DNA of 64,000 nt from Telopea speciosissima (GCF_018873765.1 NC_057925.1:49674010-49738009), one strand, 5' to 3'. Counted from the first letter of the stretch, positions 1 through 12,806 are shown. The notes: generated by a model from the letters alone, not told the origin. Translations and numbers: made by a program.

Positions 1-469
1 TTGCTTCCTCTCTGATCCTTTTCACCTATTAAGAGGCAAACTTTCTTAGTTTCAGTAAATAATTGAAATTTGGATTTCTGCCGTCCACTTTTCTAGAAAG
101 CTTATTGAAAATTCAACATTACTGAAAGAATATATCACAACCTTGTCATTATTTGAAAATATTGTCAAACTTCTCACTTGTTCTACTTGTACTATCTTGC
201 CTTTTTTTGTTCACACTTTTTGATATTGTTGAGCAGCTTTGGTCCTACTGAATATTATTTTCACAGAGAAATTAAGTTATAAGATGTTTTTGATCCTGTT
301 AGTCTTGGGTTGTGATTTGGTACATATCAAATTTTATCTTAAGGAACTTTTGTGAAGCCCCCCCAAAAGGGAATCGTACTGGTTTCAGGAATCAAGTTTA
401 CATTACCTTCTCTCTGTTTCTGTTTTTTTGCATATTGGCTGTTTTCAGTGTTTATAAAATCTACTGCAG
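1..469 (+). other. Intron of the uridine kinase-like gene
   Basis: AT-rich sequence ending in a polypyrimidine stretch and CAG at 467-469 just before the first visible exon. No other coding or repeat structure was seen. Confidence 0.75.
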
Positions 470-3400
470 GTCAATCCTTCTGATGTGATAATTTTGGAAG
501 GGATACTGCTTTTCCATGACACTCGTGTCCGAGAATTGATGAAAATGAAGATATTTGTTGATACAGGTTCTTTTGCTCCTTCCCTTTCAAGTAAATGGAT
601 GCTATTATATATTCTCCTAATTGCTAGGTTGACCTCATTGATTAGGGGCATAAGTTACGTAGTTTTACCTTTAGATCTTATACAATATACTGACTACAGA
701 CTGATTCAAATTGATTTTTTGAAACAACATTATTTTGTTGCTCTAGTACGATATTCATTCTGCATATAGTGGTGGTGGTGGAGGTTTTCGGTTTGTTTTT
801 CATATCGTTTTTTGTCTGATTGAAGTATGAATAATGTTATTATATTTTTTAATATTTCTATTAGTGTAGGGCTAGGCCAAAGATAACCTAATATACAGTA
901 GGATCGTAGGTATTAGCTAACAACCGGTTAATATGAGATTCCAGCAACACAATAACATGAAAAATTAAAGGAAAATAAAAGATAGAAGAAGATAGATTCG
1001 GGTTGAGCTTCTCACTCTTCCGTGGGCCTCTCAGCCTCTCATAGGTCTCTCACCTCACTGCATATCACAGCCATTAATGGTTGTAAACTGAACCAAACTC
1101 AGAATTTTCTCTAAATCGACTTGTCTTTGGATCAGCCTTTATTTATGATAATGCAATTACAACCTAAATCAATCTTCTAGAAATATCTCAGAAGAAAAGC
1201 AAACCAATCCCCAATTGGTTACAAACAATATAAGAAAAGCTTTCCTCTAAGCTCAGTTTTATTCGCCGCAGGCACTTTTTGGATATCCCAAGGAACAGAC
1301 ATATTGTTGTATCCTGGGTCTTGATTCATCTCTCTTGCAGTCTCCCACCTTCGTAGGTCGGGTTGCTTGTTCTTTGTTCCCCCCCCTCTTGGGGTTTGGT
1401 TATATATTTATTCACAAAAAAAAAAAATATAAGGACTCCTATTAAATAAGCAATTTAATAAACAAATAGAGATTTTCCTAAACTATTAAAACCCACATGC
1501 GAGCAACCAAAACTATTGTAATTAAAGTCCTAAACCAACTCGATTTACCTTGAGAGGAATCCTCCATGCATAGCCCTTTGGTCTTTTTGATCTCCAATAC
1601 AGCTGGCCATGGGACCCAGAAGATCTGGAAATAATCTCCTAAAAATCATCTCCACGCAAACAGCAACCTGAGGCCCAACAAATTGGAAGAAAATCTCCCA
1701 AATATTTTGGTTCAATGGGGGGGGGGGGGTTAGGGGGGATGAACCTAGCCAGGTTCTTGCTGATTTCTCTCAAACTCCTCCCTACAACTCAGTTGGTCGA
1801 GATGGCAGAATTCGATTCTCTTTAGGCTGACTCGACATCTATCCAAATCTGGAATATAACTTTGCTTGTCGATGGCATATCTTGGCAGAATCAATGGTTA
1901 ACCTGGGCAGAAATCAAGTGGATCAATAGCCCCAAAATAAGGGCCAGATTTGAACCTCCTTTGAAGCCTAGGCCTGCACTGCATCAATTCCCCACACTTA
2001 GAAAAAACTATACCACTAGTTTTGGTAAGTCAGGGACTAATCTTCACATAGTGCACGTACGTCTTCAGTCCGAAATATAATTAATGGCTGGCCATGGTAG
2101 GCTCTGATACCAAATAATGTAGGGTTAGGTCAAAGATAAACCAACCTACAGTAGGATTGTAGGTACCAGCTAAGAGCCTAAGAGCAGGTTGTTAATAACT
2201 TAATATGAGATTCCAGCAACACAATAACATGAAAAATTAAAACAAAATAAAAGATAGAAGAAGATAGATAGATTCGGGTTGAGTCTCTCACTCTTCCCTG
2301 GGCTTGTCACCCTTATAGGTCTCTCACCCAATGTTCTAAATCTCGGTTTCGAGGCCACTTTCGACCTTGGCCAAAACCGAGATTTCCCAGGTTTTGGTTG
2401 AAACCTGGTATTTTTTGGGCAAAACTCGAAATATCATGGGTTGGTCAAAACTAGTCGAAACTACTGAAATTGGTTAAAACTGGGCTGGTTGAAATTGGTT
2501 AAAATTGGTCGAAACTGGTCAAAATTATCAAAATGCCCGAAATATTGTTGAAACCTGGTCGATACAGTATTACATATGGGTTTCGACTGAGATCATGAAC
2601 CTTGCTCTCATCTTACGGCATCTCACAGCCATTAATGGTTGCAAGTTGAACCAAATTTAGAAATTTCTCTAAATCGACTAGGCTTTAGATCAGCCTTGTT
2701 CTTTATGTATAATAATGCAATTATAACCTAAATTAATTTTCTAGAAATATCTCAAAATAAAGGCAAACCCAATCCCCAATCAATTAACAATATAAGGAGT
2801 CGTATTACATAAGCAATCTAATAAACTAATAAACTTTCCTAAACTAATAAAATCCACACGCAAGAAACCAAAACTATCCTAAATAAACTCCTAAACCAAC
2901 TCGATTTGCCTTGGAAGGAATTCTCCATGTGCAGCCCTTTGGCCTTCAACTTGATCTCCAATACAGCTGGCCGTGGGGCCCAGCAGATCTGGAAATAATC
3001 TCCTAAAAATCATCTCCATGCAAATAGGAGCCTGGCGTCCTAATATATCTCCATGCAAACATCAGCATGGCCTCCTAATATATCTCCACGCAAGGTGGCT
3101 ATGGGGCCCACCAAATTGGAAGAAAATCTCCCAAATGTGTTGGTTCGATTTGGGGGGGGGGGGGGGGGAGGGATGAACCTGGACAAGTTCTTGCTGATTT
3201 CTTTCAAACTCCTCCCTACAACTCAGCTGGTTGATATGGCAGAATAGGCAGAATTCGATTCTCTTTTGGCTTATTTGACATCTATCCAAATCTGGAATAT
3301 AGCTCTGCTTGTCAATGGCATATCTTGGCAGAATCAATGGTTAAACCTGGGCAGAAATCGACTGGATCAATAGCGCTCCAAAATAAGGGCCAGACTTGAA

Positions 3401-6400
3401 CCTCCTTTGAAGCCCTATCATTGGGCCTGCACTGCATCATCTAGAAATTAGAATTCACTGGATGTTAATTGAACATGTCCACAGGATTTTTGATTGTTCT
3501 CTGAAGTTAAATGGGGTTTTCAAGCTTCCCAAGTAGTTGACCCCCTTTATTTTTGACAGCCAATGTTAAACTAATGCTTAGAAGCTTAGCTTCTTTCTTG
3601 TTTCTTCTTATGCTGAAGTTCTAGGTCAGTTTATAATGCGAAAGAAATTCTAGCTTTAGTACACTCATATAATCTAGAAAATGTCTTCAATATCATGACA
3701 CCTCATGGAAAGTTTTACAAGTTATTCAAGAAATTTACATCTAAGCAATTAGTCTTCTTAGGATGCTTGGCAGCTTGCAACTGTTAGGCCATACATGTGT
3801 ATATATTACCCAAAGCCTACCTACTCAACTCCAATTTGCCTTGTCCAGTTATTCCTGATGTTATTTACATGAATCTTGTTTCACCATTGCACACTATATT
3901 GGCCTTATTGTTTTCAACTCATGTTGAAAAAGCACACATAAATTACACATTTGACCCTGTTATCAAATAGTATGTTGTCTATGTTCGATTTTGATGTTAA
4001 AAACCATAGGGGGAGGCAGAAGGGTAGAAAATGTCATTCTGTGAACAGCTAAAAACTCCTGGAAAATTGTACAGATAAAAGTAGGAAGTGTAGCAGAAAA
4101 TGATGATAATGCATTGACTTTCCTGTTACTTCTGTCTGTTAATTTTACTAAATCAAATTTCTACTTGTACTGTTGACTGTTTACAGGCCATCAGGGTTCT
4201 TCTTACCTAAACTATCTGCAAAATTGTGTTTCTACAATGTTCTGTCTTTTATATATTTTTCATGCTGTCATGCAAAATCTGATCAATTATTCACTCCAAT
4301 TCATATGAAATATATGTTCTATTTGAAATTAGATTCAAACTATGTATTCCATTTTGTTTTGGTCCACTGTCTTCTTGTGTTAAGTTCTTACTTCTATTTT
4401 ATTCACAATGGAATTTTTTCAGTGCAGATGCTGATGTACGCTTGGCGAGGAGGATAAGACGTGATACTGTTGAAAAGGGCAGAGATATCAGAACAGTACT
4501 TGACCAAGTTAAGAAGTTCCCATTTGCTGTTTTGCGCATGGATTTCTCAATGGAATATGTTTTGAACTTTATTTTCTTTTTAGAACAATAGATTGAGTTG
4601 ATTAACTTTGGATCTGGTAGATAGTATTTTCGATGATTATATCTGCACCAGGAATGTTTTTTCAAATGGTGCCAACCTTGATTAAGATTTGAATATTGCA
4701 TATCTATTTTAGATAATTTAAGCTTGAAGAGTGGAAATCTTTCAGTTTTGTCTTGCTATTTGTCAACTTAAAGTTTATTACATCTTTCTTAAATAACTTT
4801 TTAATTTCTTATGCAGTACTCAAAGTTCGTGAAACCTGCTTTTGATGACTTTATTCTTCCAACTAAAAAGTATGCGGATATTATCATTCCCCGTGGAGGA
4901 GATAATCATGTGGCCATTGATTTGATTGTGCAACATATTCGGACGAAACTTGGTCAGCATGATCTCTGTAAAATATACCCAAATCTTTATGTCATCCAGT
5001 CAACTTTTCAGGTACTAATTTTGTTTCTATTTATTTACCTAGTTTTGTGTGTGTGTGTTTGATAAGTTCTTCTTCCTGATTTTTAATAGACTTTTAATGT
5101 CAATCCACAGTTTATTTATCTTCAGAGTTATTTTCTTTCTTATTTGCTTCGTGTAAGTTCCAGAAATTTTAACCAGCTTTGTACAGATACGTGGTATGCA
5201 TACGCTTATACGCGATGCTAAAACAACAAAGCATGATTTTGTGTTTTATGCTGATCGGTTGATTCGTTTGGTATGTCAAATTTACTGTAATATTGATTGA
5301 TTTGTTAGTGTTTTGTTGTCTTAATTGGATGTAAGGTCTTTTTTTTTCTTGGGTATGTTTGCTGATCTAGTAGTTTTCTCCATTGAGAGGTTGTTGAACA
5401 TGGCCTTGGGCATCTTCCTTTTACAGAAAAGCAGGTGATCACTCCAACTGGTAAGCTACTATTATTCTATGAATCTGCATTGGTACCATGTCTCTTAAAA
5501 TTTAAAATATTTATGTATTTTCGTAATATCTTATTTGGAGCAGATGAGGGTAATTTTATATCAACTACTTGATTTGCAGACATTTAATCTAGAGTTAGTT
5601 TTATTCCGACATGTTCTATCTTTTTTTCTGAAAATTATCATGCACTAACGAAAGAAGTCCTTGAGTATGGTTTCTAATGTTTGAAAATTTCCTTGGTATA
5701 AATGCAGAATCAGTTTATACTGGGGTTGATTTCTGTAAAAGGTTATGTGGTGTCTCGGTAATTAGAAGGTACATTTTTCTTTCTTCTTTCCAGTTTTAAT
5801 GTTCAGTTTTATGTGATGGTATCTGTTAGATTTGGGGAATTGAACTTATGTCAATGAGACACAAGCCCTCTTTATTTATAATAAACTCTATGAGATGCAA
5901 GTTATAGTTACACCCTTAGGGGCTTAGGGCAACACCAGCTAAACCCTAATGGACAAATATACCCTTGTTACCCATATTACAAGTTGACAACACTCTCCCT
6001 CAAGTTGGTGCATAGGTATCAATCATGCCCAACTTGCTAACAATAGAAACAAAATTCATACTACTTAGTCCCTTAGTAAATACATCAGCTAATTGACTAT
6101 CTTATGGGACAAATGGGATGCAAATAATTCCTTGCTCCAGCTTCTCCTTTATAAAGTGACGATCAATCTCAACATGCTTTGTTTGATCATGGCTGAATTA
6201 TGGGCAATGCTGATTGCTGATTTGCTGTCAGAGTATAGGCGCATAGGCAGCTCCACTGGGACTCCTAAATCCTGAAGTAACCCTTGAAGCCAGATTAGTT
6301 CACATATGCCATGAGCCATTGATGTAGATCGAAGCATGAAGAAGACAAAGGAAAAAAAGTTACTATTCACATGAACAGTACCTCACGACACTGTTCAAAC

Positions 6401-9400
6401 GACATTGTTCACTTGAACAGTGATTTGGGGGCTGATATCTACTGATACCCTTCAGATTAGTTTGAGATTGTAAGGGTTTTCATCCCTCAAGAAACGACTC
6501 ACCCTGCACAGTTTCGAGTTGAGATTTGACCTCTATTGGAAGTTCTTACCAGAACTTCAAATCTGGTAGCTGAGTTTTCTGCCAGTTCTGTTAAAAAAAA
6601 ATACTTGGTTTATGGAATTGAACTTGGTTGTTCTTAAGAACATAGTTCAAAAACTCATATTTCAGTCTCATTTCGGTCAGATTGAAATTAGCAAAATTTT
6701 GACCGAAATAGTGCATTTTTTCCGTGACCTACTCTTGGCCATTTTAGGGGGCAAATGGCTGAAATGATCGAAATTTTGACGAAAACAGTGCATTTTTGTG
6801 ATCAAAATTAGTGAGATTTTGACAAAATCCGCTTCCTATTTCATCTCGGGCATGTCAAAACTAGCGCAATTTCGTCGAGATTTTGGCGAAATTTTGAACT
6901 ATGCTCAAAAGACCTAGATGTCAGGGACCTACTACAATTTCAGTTGGATTGATCACATGTTGATTGAGTTCCACCGCTTGAACTTGAATTGGGTTTGAAC
7001 TATGCTCAAAAGACCTAGATGTTAGGGACCTACTACAATTTCAGTTGGATTGATCACGTGTTGAGTGAGTTCCACCGTTTGAACTTGAATTGGGTTTTTG
7101 CTGGCCTTTGGCTGCATGAGTTTGAAGACAACCTCACACATGGGTGTTATCTTAATTTTTTTATTTTGTTTTCCTAAGTTGGTCCTCCCCTTTTCTTGTA
7201 TTACCACTTATACCTTAAGTTTATTTCCCTTACAAGTTTGTCCATCATCACTAATTTTAATCCCTTTCTCATCCTTGTCCCATTGTTTTCTTAAGTAGGG
7301 TTTAAGATCCCCTTTAAATTACAAATCTGCCACTCTCATATAAGCTTCAACATATTTAGTTTCTTGCCACTAGAGTTTTGTTTTGGGTGATCTAACACTT
7401 GGGTGGCCCGGCCCCATAACGAACCCAAAATGGGTGTCCAGACCCTGGGATTGCATCATAGAGTGCCTTGTACCATATTCTGATAGCTGGGCTTGACCTA
7501 GCAATCAAACCATCTATAAGGGGAATGGCACCTTCGTAGTTGAATCTGACCACAAGATCACATCACTCAAAAACCCTAAGACAATACTGGTTTATTCTTA
7601 TGAGGTGGCTGCTGTTCTATGGACTCAGTTTTTAAGAAAAGTGGTATTAGATTTTTAAATATATATTTCCCTTTCAAACCTTAGATGTACATAAACATAA
7701 TTCTTGTTACTCTCTGATTACCCCAACAGAACTTGTTTAGCCTTTGCCCATCACAACGACCAAACTGCTAGTTGTCACTCCAATCCCTTACTGAGGATTG
7801 GAAAAGAAGAGCTTAGGAGGAGGAGGAGATGGAGCTCAGTGGATGCAAGTATGTGCTTGTAATTACTCCATCTCTGCCCCCTCTCTCTTGCTTGCTTGTG
7901 TTCTTGCTCTCACCTGCAATTAAGTTTTTCTTTTTTCTCTTTGAAACGTCTTTGTGGCTGCTTATCGTGACTGCTACAATATTGGATATGGTTGACCATT
8001 TCTTGTACAACGTAAAAGGAAAAGAAGGCCAGATCTTAATTGAGGCAATCTTTCATTGCTTTTCGATTTGCAAAACTTTAATCCTTCATTAAAGCAGAGG
8101 AGAACTTGTGGCTTAATTTGCATTTACTTATTTAATTACTGTATCTTAACTTTTTACAAAAGAACTGCATGCTTTTGAGCTTATGCATACAAGTTGCATT
8201 CTACTTAAATGGAAGGCTTCATATCATAGTGTTTGAAATAACTGATTTCCCCATTTTCTCCACTTAAATTAGAAGGCATTATACATCCCTCTTTTCTAAC
8301 TGAGCTATAGATCCTTTTTTGTAGCCTGTCTGTTGGCATAGTGTACTGGCCCTTTCTTTTCTTAAAAATTCTTGAATTAATAAAAAAGTATGATGCATTT
8401 CTATTGGAAAAAAAGAGAACCAAAAAAGGAAGTAGCAAGATAAATCATCCATAAACTAAGAAAAGATGCAAAGAATTTTAAGTTTGTGGCCTTGATGTGG
8501 ATTTGATTGTTTGACTTGTTTCATGTGAATCAAAGTCTTAGAGGGTTGCACAGAGAGGGGGAAGACACCCTCTGTATAGAACATAGTTATCAAGGTGTCG
8601 CCATGGCGTCCATGCTCCTTGGTCGCCTTGGATGCCTTGGGCGCCATGGCGGTGTCGCCTTGAATTTTGCCCCTCTAAAACGCCATGGTCTCTTTCCCGC
8701 CTTGATAACTATGGTATAGAAAGTTTATGCTGAGTTTGCATAAATTTGAATCTAGCCTACGAGGAGCTTAAATAGCCGAGTATTCAATAGGATTTCCATG
8801 GGTAATATCTCAGGTTCCTTCAAACATTAAAGGAGCCATTACCCAGTGTTGGTCTCTCCTATGTGGGGTCCTAGGAGGGATGAGTTTTGAATTGGTCCTA
8901 ACCTTTAGCAGCCGCCCTCAAGACTCGAACATGAATCCCTCTTCGGTTTCTGCTTAAGAGATGATTTATCTATTCGAAGTGAGTGGGAAGAGTGTCTTGT
9001 AAGAACTAACCAAAGAGTCCTCTACTTAACTAGCCACTCCAAACTTAATGTCAATTATCGAGTTCTTCTCTTGTCATACTTGAATCTTGAATGGTCTGTT
9101 TAAGTTGTCTGAGGGTGTTTTCATTGACAGTTTTATTTCCTAACTGTTATAGTGGTGAAAGTATGGAGAATGCTCTGCGAGCATGTTGTAAAGGCATCAA
9201 GATTGGGAAGATTCTTATTCACAGGGAAGGCGACAATGGGCAGCAGGTCTGCATGGAGCTCCTAGAATATTCTTTTTCATTCTTCCTTTCACCTTTTCTC
9301 ACCTGCTTTTCTGATGTTTGAAATATTCTCCAGTTAATCTATGAAAAACTGCCGAATGATATTTCCGATAGGCATGTGCTACTCTTGGATCCTATCCTCG

Positions 9401-10283
9401 GCACAGGTTTGTCTGTTCTTAAGATGTATAATTCTAATTTGTCATGATAATATGTCGCTTATATATGTGCTGCTATAGATTCATATTTGCAGAAATATAG
9501 ACCTGGGTCCAGCATCCTCAATTTCTTTCACCACTTTACTGTCCAGACCCAGATGGGGGCACACCAACTCATAAAGACATAAATATGGGGTGGTTAAATT
9601 GAGGATGATGAATCTTTGATTCATTTTTTATTCTTTCACATATTTTTCTTTTTGATATAATGTTGAGCTTATTACTAGATGAACTAATAAATTATTTTCT
9701 GGTTGTAATTCATTGACTCCCTTATAAAATTATTCATATTACTATTTTTCCAGGGAATTCAGCTGTTCAAGCTATTTCTTTGCTTATAAGGAAGGGTGTA
9801 CCAGAGTCCAACATCATATTTCTGAATCTTATATCTGTAAGTAACACAGTTACAGTCCACACTCCCCCCCCCCCCCCCCTCTATCTTTCTGAGGTTGCAT
9901 TGGAGTGGAGGATTTTGTGTGTATGGGGGGGGGGGTCTTATCAATCTTTTTGCTGAAAAAAAAAATACTAAACTTTCTTATTTCAGATGGTGGAAATTGG
10001 AATTGGATGTACTTCTGTAAATAAATACCTTTTCAAGTTCACATCCACCTTATGATGTATATTCTTGAGTTGATTTTTGCATAATTAGTTGTATTAATTT
10101 TATCAGGCACCTCAAGGAGTGCATGTAGTCTGCAAAAGCTTTCCAAAAATAAAGATCGTGACATCTGAGATCGAAATTGGTTTGAATGAAGATTTCCGTG
10201 TCATCCCTGGCATGGGTGAGTTTGGAGACCGATATTTTGGCACTGATGATGATGATGATCAGCTACTTGTGGTTTCAGTATAG
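470..10283 (+). CDS. UKL: Uridine kinase/UPRT-like protein (UKL type), 3' part of gene
   Basis: Ten exons join in frame into 334 residues: 470-566, 4428-4507, 4817-5011, 5187-5270, 5390-5450, 5708-5768, 9153-9246, 9334-9406, 9754-9836, 10107-10283 (TAG). All junctions are GT-AG and phases match. The first exon carries the kinase segment ([17 protein letters not shown]); the rest is the UPRT-like domain with [12 protein letters not shown] and the PRPP-loop region LLDPILGTG, ending [12 protein letters not shown]. Plant UKL proteins are about 480 residues, so roughly 150 N-terminal residues, including the P-loop, lie upstream of the window. The family phosphorylates uridine and cytidine in pyrimidine salvage; whether the UPRT domain is active in plants is doubtful. 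Introns 1 (3.9 kb) and 6 (3.4 kb) are swollen by transposons. The reading frame is intact throughout. Confidence 0.93.
865..1986 (-). repeat. LTR copy A (3' LTR)
   Basis: Starts TGTAGGGCTAGG and ends GCATCA, 1122 bp. It matches 2118-3439 over almost its whole length, but lacks the inserted hAT-like element. The many small differences from copy B imply an old insertion. Confidence 0.8.
2101..2112 (-). promoter_or_regulatory. Primer-binding site for initiator Met-tRNA
   Basis: The reverse complement reads TGGTATCAGAGC, the classical plant retrotransposon primer-binding site, placed 5 nt inside the LTR end at 2118. Confidence 0.8.
2118..3439 (-). repeat. LTR copy B (5' LTR), carrying a nested insertion
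   Basis: Starts TGTAGGGTTAGG and ends GCATCA, 1322 bp. Relative to copy A it contains the extra block 2329-2604 plus a duplicated 8-mer. It also holds a long G run near 3151. Confidence 0.8.
2329..2604. mobile_element. hAT-like iterated-core MITE inside LTR copy B
   Basis: The ends are CAATGTTCTAAATCTCGG and, reverse-complemented, CAAGGTTCATGATCTCAG. The body repeats GAAACYGG / GGTTTCGA motifs on both strands. It is flanked by CTCTCACC and CTCTCATC (7 of 8 identical), and LTR copy A shows the empty site. No ORF. Confidence 0.75.
5824..6319 (-). mobile_element. Truncated Ty1-copia retrotransposon remnant (RNase H end plus 3' LTR)
   Basis: On the minus strand, about 6319-6150 encodes a decayed copia RNase H terminus ([16 protein letters not shown], then [12 protein letters not shown]) that loses frame afterwards. 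Next come a polypurine tract (reverse complement CTTGAGGGAGAG, 6004-5993) and a short LTR at 5824-5992 with TG...CA ends (169 bp). All upstream gag-pol is missing; the copy breaks exactly where another LTR begins at 6320. It lies in intron 6 of the uridine kinase-like gene and is inactive. Confidence 0.8.
6320..6420. mobile_element. LTR end related to the solo LTR at 21555
   Basis: Begins TGATGTAGATCGAAGC, identical to the start of the solo LTR at 21555-22640, and keeps looser similarity (GAAGAAG, TTCAC/GTGAAC repeats) for about 100 bp. The far end was not found before exon 7 at 9153, so the extent is open. Confidence 0.55.
6641..6903. mobile_element. hAT-like iterated-core element, CATAGTTCAAAA termini
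   Basis: Termini are CATAGTTCAAAA and, inverted, TTTTGAACTATG. The body repeats GAAATTTTGACCGAAA-like motifs in both orientations. The flanking 8-mers CTTAAGAA and CTCAAAAG agree at only 5 of 8 positions, so the target duplication is not proven. It lies in intron 6 of the uridine kinase-like gene. Confidence 0.6.
6897..7098. repeat. Two-copy tandem duplication of about 101 bp
   Basis: The block starting GAACTATGCTCAAAAG recurs 101 bp later with a few differences (GATCACATG / GATCACGTG). The unit includes the right terminus of the element at 6641-6903, so the duplication came after that insertion. Confidence 0.8.
7099..8581. other. Rest of intron 6, no gene recognised
   Basis: AT-rich sequence with scattered polypyrimidine runs and short open frames lacking coding character. 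No TIR, LTR or tRNA-like signal was seen. 8730-8960 holds a decayed sequence with a B-box-like GTTCGAGTCTTG on the minus strand, possibly an old SINE. Confidence 0.4.
8582..8713. mobile_element. hAT-like MITE with perfect 8-bp target duplication
   Basis: 132 bp. Termini CATAGTTATCAAGG and, inverted, CCTTGATAACTATG. Flanked on both sides by GTATAGAA (8574-8581 and 8714-8721). The GC-rich body iterates GGCGCCATGG / GCCTTGG, giving an alternating palindromic texture unlike the surrounding AT-rich DNA. It lies in intron 6 of the uridine kinase-like gene. Confidence 0.85.
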
Positions 10284-12254
10284 CTCAAATGAGAGGTGCA
10301 TACTAATCCAAGTCCTGAGTTACTTTCCCATGGTACATGCATGTTGTTCTTACACCTACCAATATCAGCAAGGTCGAATCTCCTTTCCCCCTGTTGTGCT
10401 GTGACATTGAAACCAGGGGATTCGAACAAAAATTATGAGAACAATCAATTTTGTAGTTTTAACTTTGAGTGAACATACATACCCTTGGTATAAATGTTTC
10501 CTTCCTGCCTTAAGATACCGAGGGATATTTGGTTGCAACTTTCATATTGTGTGTATGCTACATGAGCCTGAACCTATTTGAATGTGTCCATCCAACCCAA
10601 TTAATTAATTAAACCATTGAATTTATTTTGTTGTTTTATTATTAAATGCGATTTAATTATGGGTTTTGATAGTCCTTAGCTTTTAACCTTAACTGTTCAC
10701 GATTAGGGACAAGACTAGACATCTTTATGTACATATGGTCATCGTACTATTTGTCTACTTGTACCTGGGAACGGAAATTCTAGGGAACAAGTGCAACTGT
10801 ACATACAATGTGTCTATTGAATTGGATCATAGCAGAAGTTTGCATGTGTGTCTGTTTATTTGTAACGAAATTCTTGTTAGTAGTATACAATTAGTCCTTT
10901 GACCTGAGGGGTCCTTATCAATGTGGGTTATGTATTTTGAATTTTTATGCATCAACGATTGATGTCTCTCTGACTATATATTGTGAATCTAAAGTTAACC
11001 ATGATCTACTCTCTTGTTGATTAAAAATTTAGATGGCCGCCCCTACCAGTAGATTGATCCCCGTCTGTTCCCCACCTCTTCAATATAGATCGTACAACAT
11101 ACTTGATAGTCTCAAGGCAAAAAAACATATCTACTGGGATAGAGTTATACATGGATATAAACTAGTTATGGAACAAATGGGCAATGTTAATCTTGTAGAT
11201 GATAACCTGTCCATTTACATTATCACTGTTGTCTTTTTTTTGCATTTTTGTTTGAATACAGATTTTGATGTCACAGTTCTGTTACAGAAGTCCCACCATA
11301 GCCAAGATTAATTGTCATACACTATGTTCCCATGATAAGCAGTGGACCAGTGGCATTAGAGTGTTGGGGTGGATTATTCATTAGAAACTGCTACTTGCCC
11401 TAGAGATAAAGGACCTTGGAATGTTGTGGCCAGGTCATTGGATTGAATCCTGGCTACACCCTTCATTTCTCAAAAAACAGTTTATAATTTTATATTTTTC
11501 TCTATTGGTTTGAGATACAATTTTATTTTTTGGGTAAGTATTTAAACATAGATTTGATGGACACACTTGCAACACCTTCAACAATATAGGGCTTAATGAT
11601 GACATTTACTATTTTAAGAGTCTAATCATTGCATGGCTCCTCCAACCATCCATTCAAAATAAGGTAAGGTTCTTACATCGGGTGTGTGCGTGTGGTGTGT
11701 GGTGTATATCTACCATTCCACGCTCCTAAAAATCGGTTAATTTTTTGGGATTGATGTGTGATTTGTTTGATTACACTTTCATAAATTAAAAAAAAAAAAA
11801 AAAAAGAAGGTAAAGCTGGCACTTAGAAACCACCATCAATATGTATATTCTATGAAAATGGGAAATGTACAACATTTTTCTTCCCCCCAACCCACCAAAA
11901 AAAATAGACAACATTTCTTAGGTCTTCTCACAAAGTATTTTTTTAGAAGTAAAAAAATATTAAAAAATAGTCAAGAGATCATTACCTGGTTGTGTCGCCT
12001 TTGCATCAACATAGGGGCCAATAAGAGAGTGTGTATGTGCAAGGGCATCAACATAGATGGGATTTTTTATTTCACGTAGGGAGGGATGGTAATTATACAC
12101 ACTCTTGTATCTAGGCACAGGATTGAGTTTTCTATCTAGCTGCATATTATACACTAGCTCCTCCCTATGTTTATTTCTTTCCTCCCACAATAGGGGGCAA
12201 ATATGTCATTTCATTTCATAGGGAGAGATAGACACAACCAAACACTCTCTTAGA
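10284..12254. other. 3' flank and intergenic DNA after the uridine kinase-like gene
   Basis: Starts with the likely 3' UTR, then AT-rich DNA without a recognisable gene. About 11985-12165 (GCATCAACATAG... TTTATTTCAC... CTAGGCACAGG) is a decayed copy of a dispersed repeat also seen near 28275, 41262 and 60535. Confidence 0.5.
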
Positions 12255-12743
12255 AGGGTGTCAATTGGTACGGTTTTGGTTCGATGGTGTAGGAGATAGT
12301 AGTGAGAAACCACAACTATACCATATAAAAAACTTGAATGCATTTTAATATCGAAACTGTATCGAGTCGGTTTGGTTTTTTATTAGTTTTATAAATGGTT
12401 TTTTATTCGATTTGGTATGGTTTTTATATTGTTTCATAAATCATATTCTCGTATATAATATATGAGATCCATATATAATACATACTGAGATACATAATTT
12501 ATTTTTACCAAAAAAAAAAAAGAGATACATAATTTATACTTACTATACATGTATATACTCGGTTTGATTTGAGAATAAGTAATTTGGTATGGTACGGTAC
12601 GTTATGGTTCATGCCGAACGGTTTTACCTTAGATACTAAAACCATGCCAAATTCATTTTCTTAATACCAAAACCATACTGATTCTTATTTGGCTCGATTT
12701 GGTAAGATGTTAAACAAGTTTCTTTTCCAAATTGACACCCTTA
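12255..12743. mobile_element. hAT-like iterated-core element, AGGGTGTCAATT termini
   Basis: Inverted termini AGGGTGTCAATTGG and CCAAATTGACACCCTT. The body repeats GGTTTGGTATGGTTTT / ATACCAAAACC motifs on both strands. CTCTTA occurs just outside both ends (12247-12252, 12744-12749), a partial or shifted target duplication. No coding capacity. Confidence 0.7.
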
Positions 12744-12806
12744 CTCTTAATGTAAACTAGCAACGAGGTACTGTTGTCTCTCCCAAAATCTATATCTGAG
12801 AGGGAG

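Larger units (their letters stand above)
865..3439 (-). mobile_element. Non-coding LTR element with giant LTRs and a 131-bp interior
   Basis: Two direct repeats begin TGTAGGGYTAGG and end CTGCACTGCATCA: 865-1986 and 2118-3439. Between them lie only 131 bp. On the minus strand the interior starts, 5 nt after the LTR, with TGGTATCAGAGC (2112-2101), the primer-binding site complementary to the 3' end of initiator methionine tRNA. It ends in a purine-rich GTGTGGGGAAT (1997-1987), which fits a polypurine tract. No gag or pol is present, so the element depends on others for movement. Flanks are ATTAG and TCTAG, only a partial 5-bp target duplication. It lies in intron 1 of the uridine kinase-like gene, in the opposite orientation. 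It resembles TRIM elements, but TRIM LTRs are normally far shorter. Confidence 0.8.

Noticed and set aside
1785-1830. tRNA-like words (TTGGTCGAGATGGC, TTCGATTCTC) in LTR copy A
   Set aside because: No cloverleaf can be formed around them, and the same words occur in LTR copy B as ordinary LTR sequence.
11340-11480. Possible SINE with B-box-like GGATTGAATCC
   Set aside because: No convincing A box, tail or flanking duplication.
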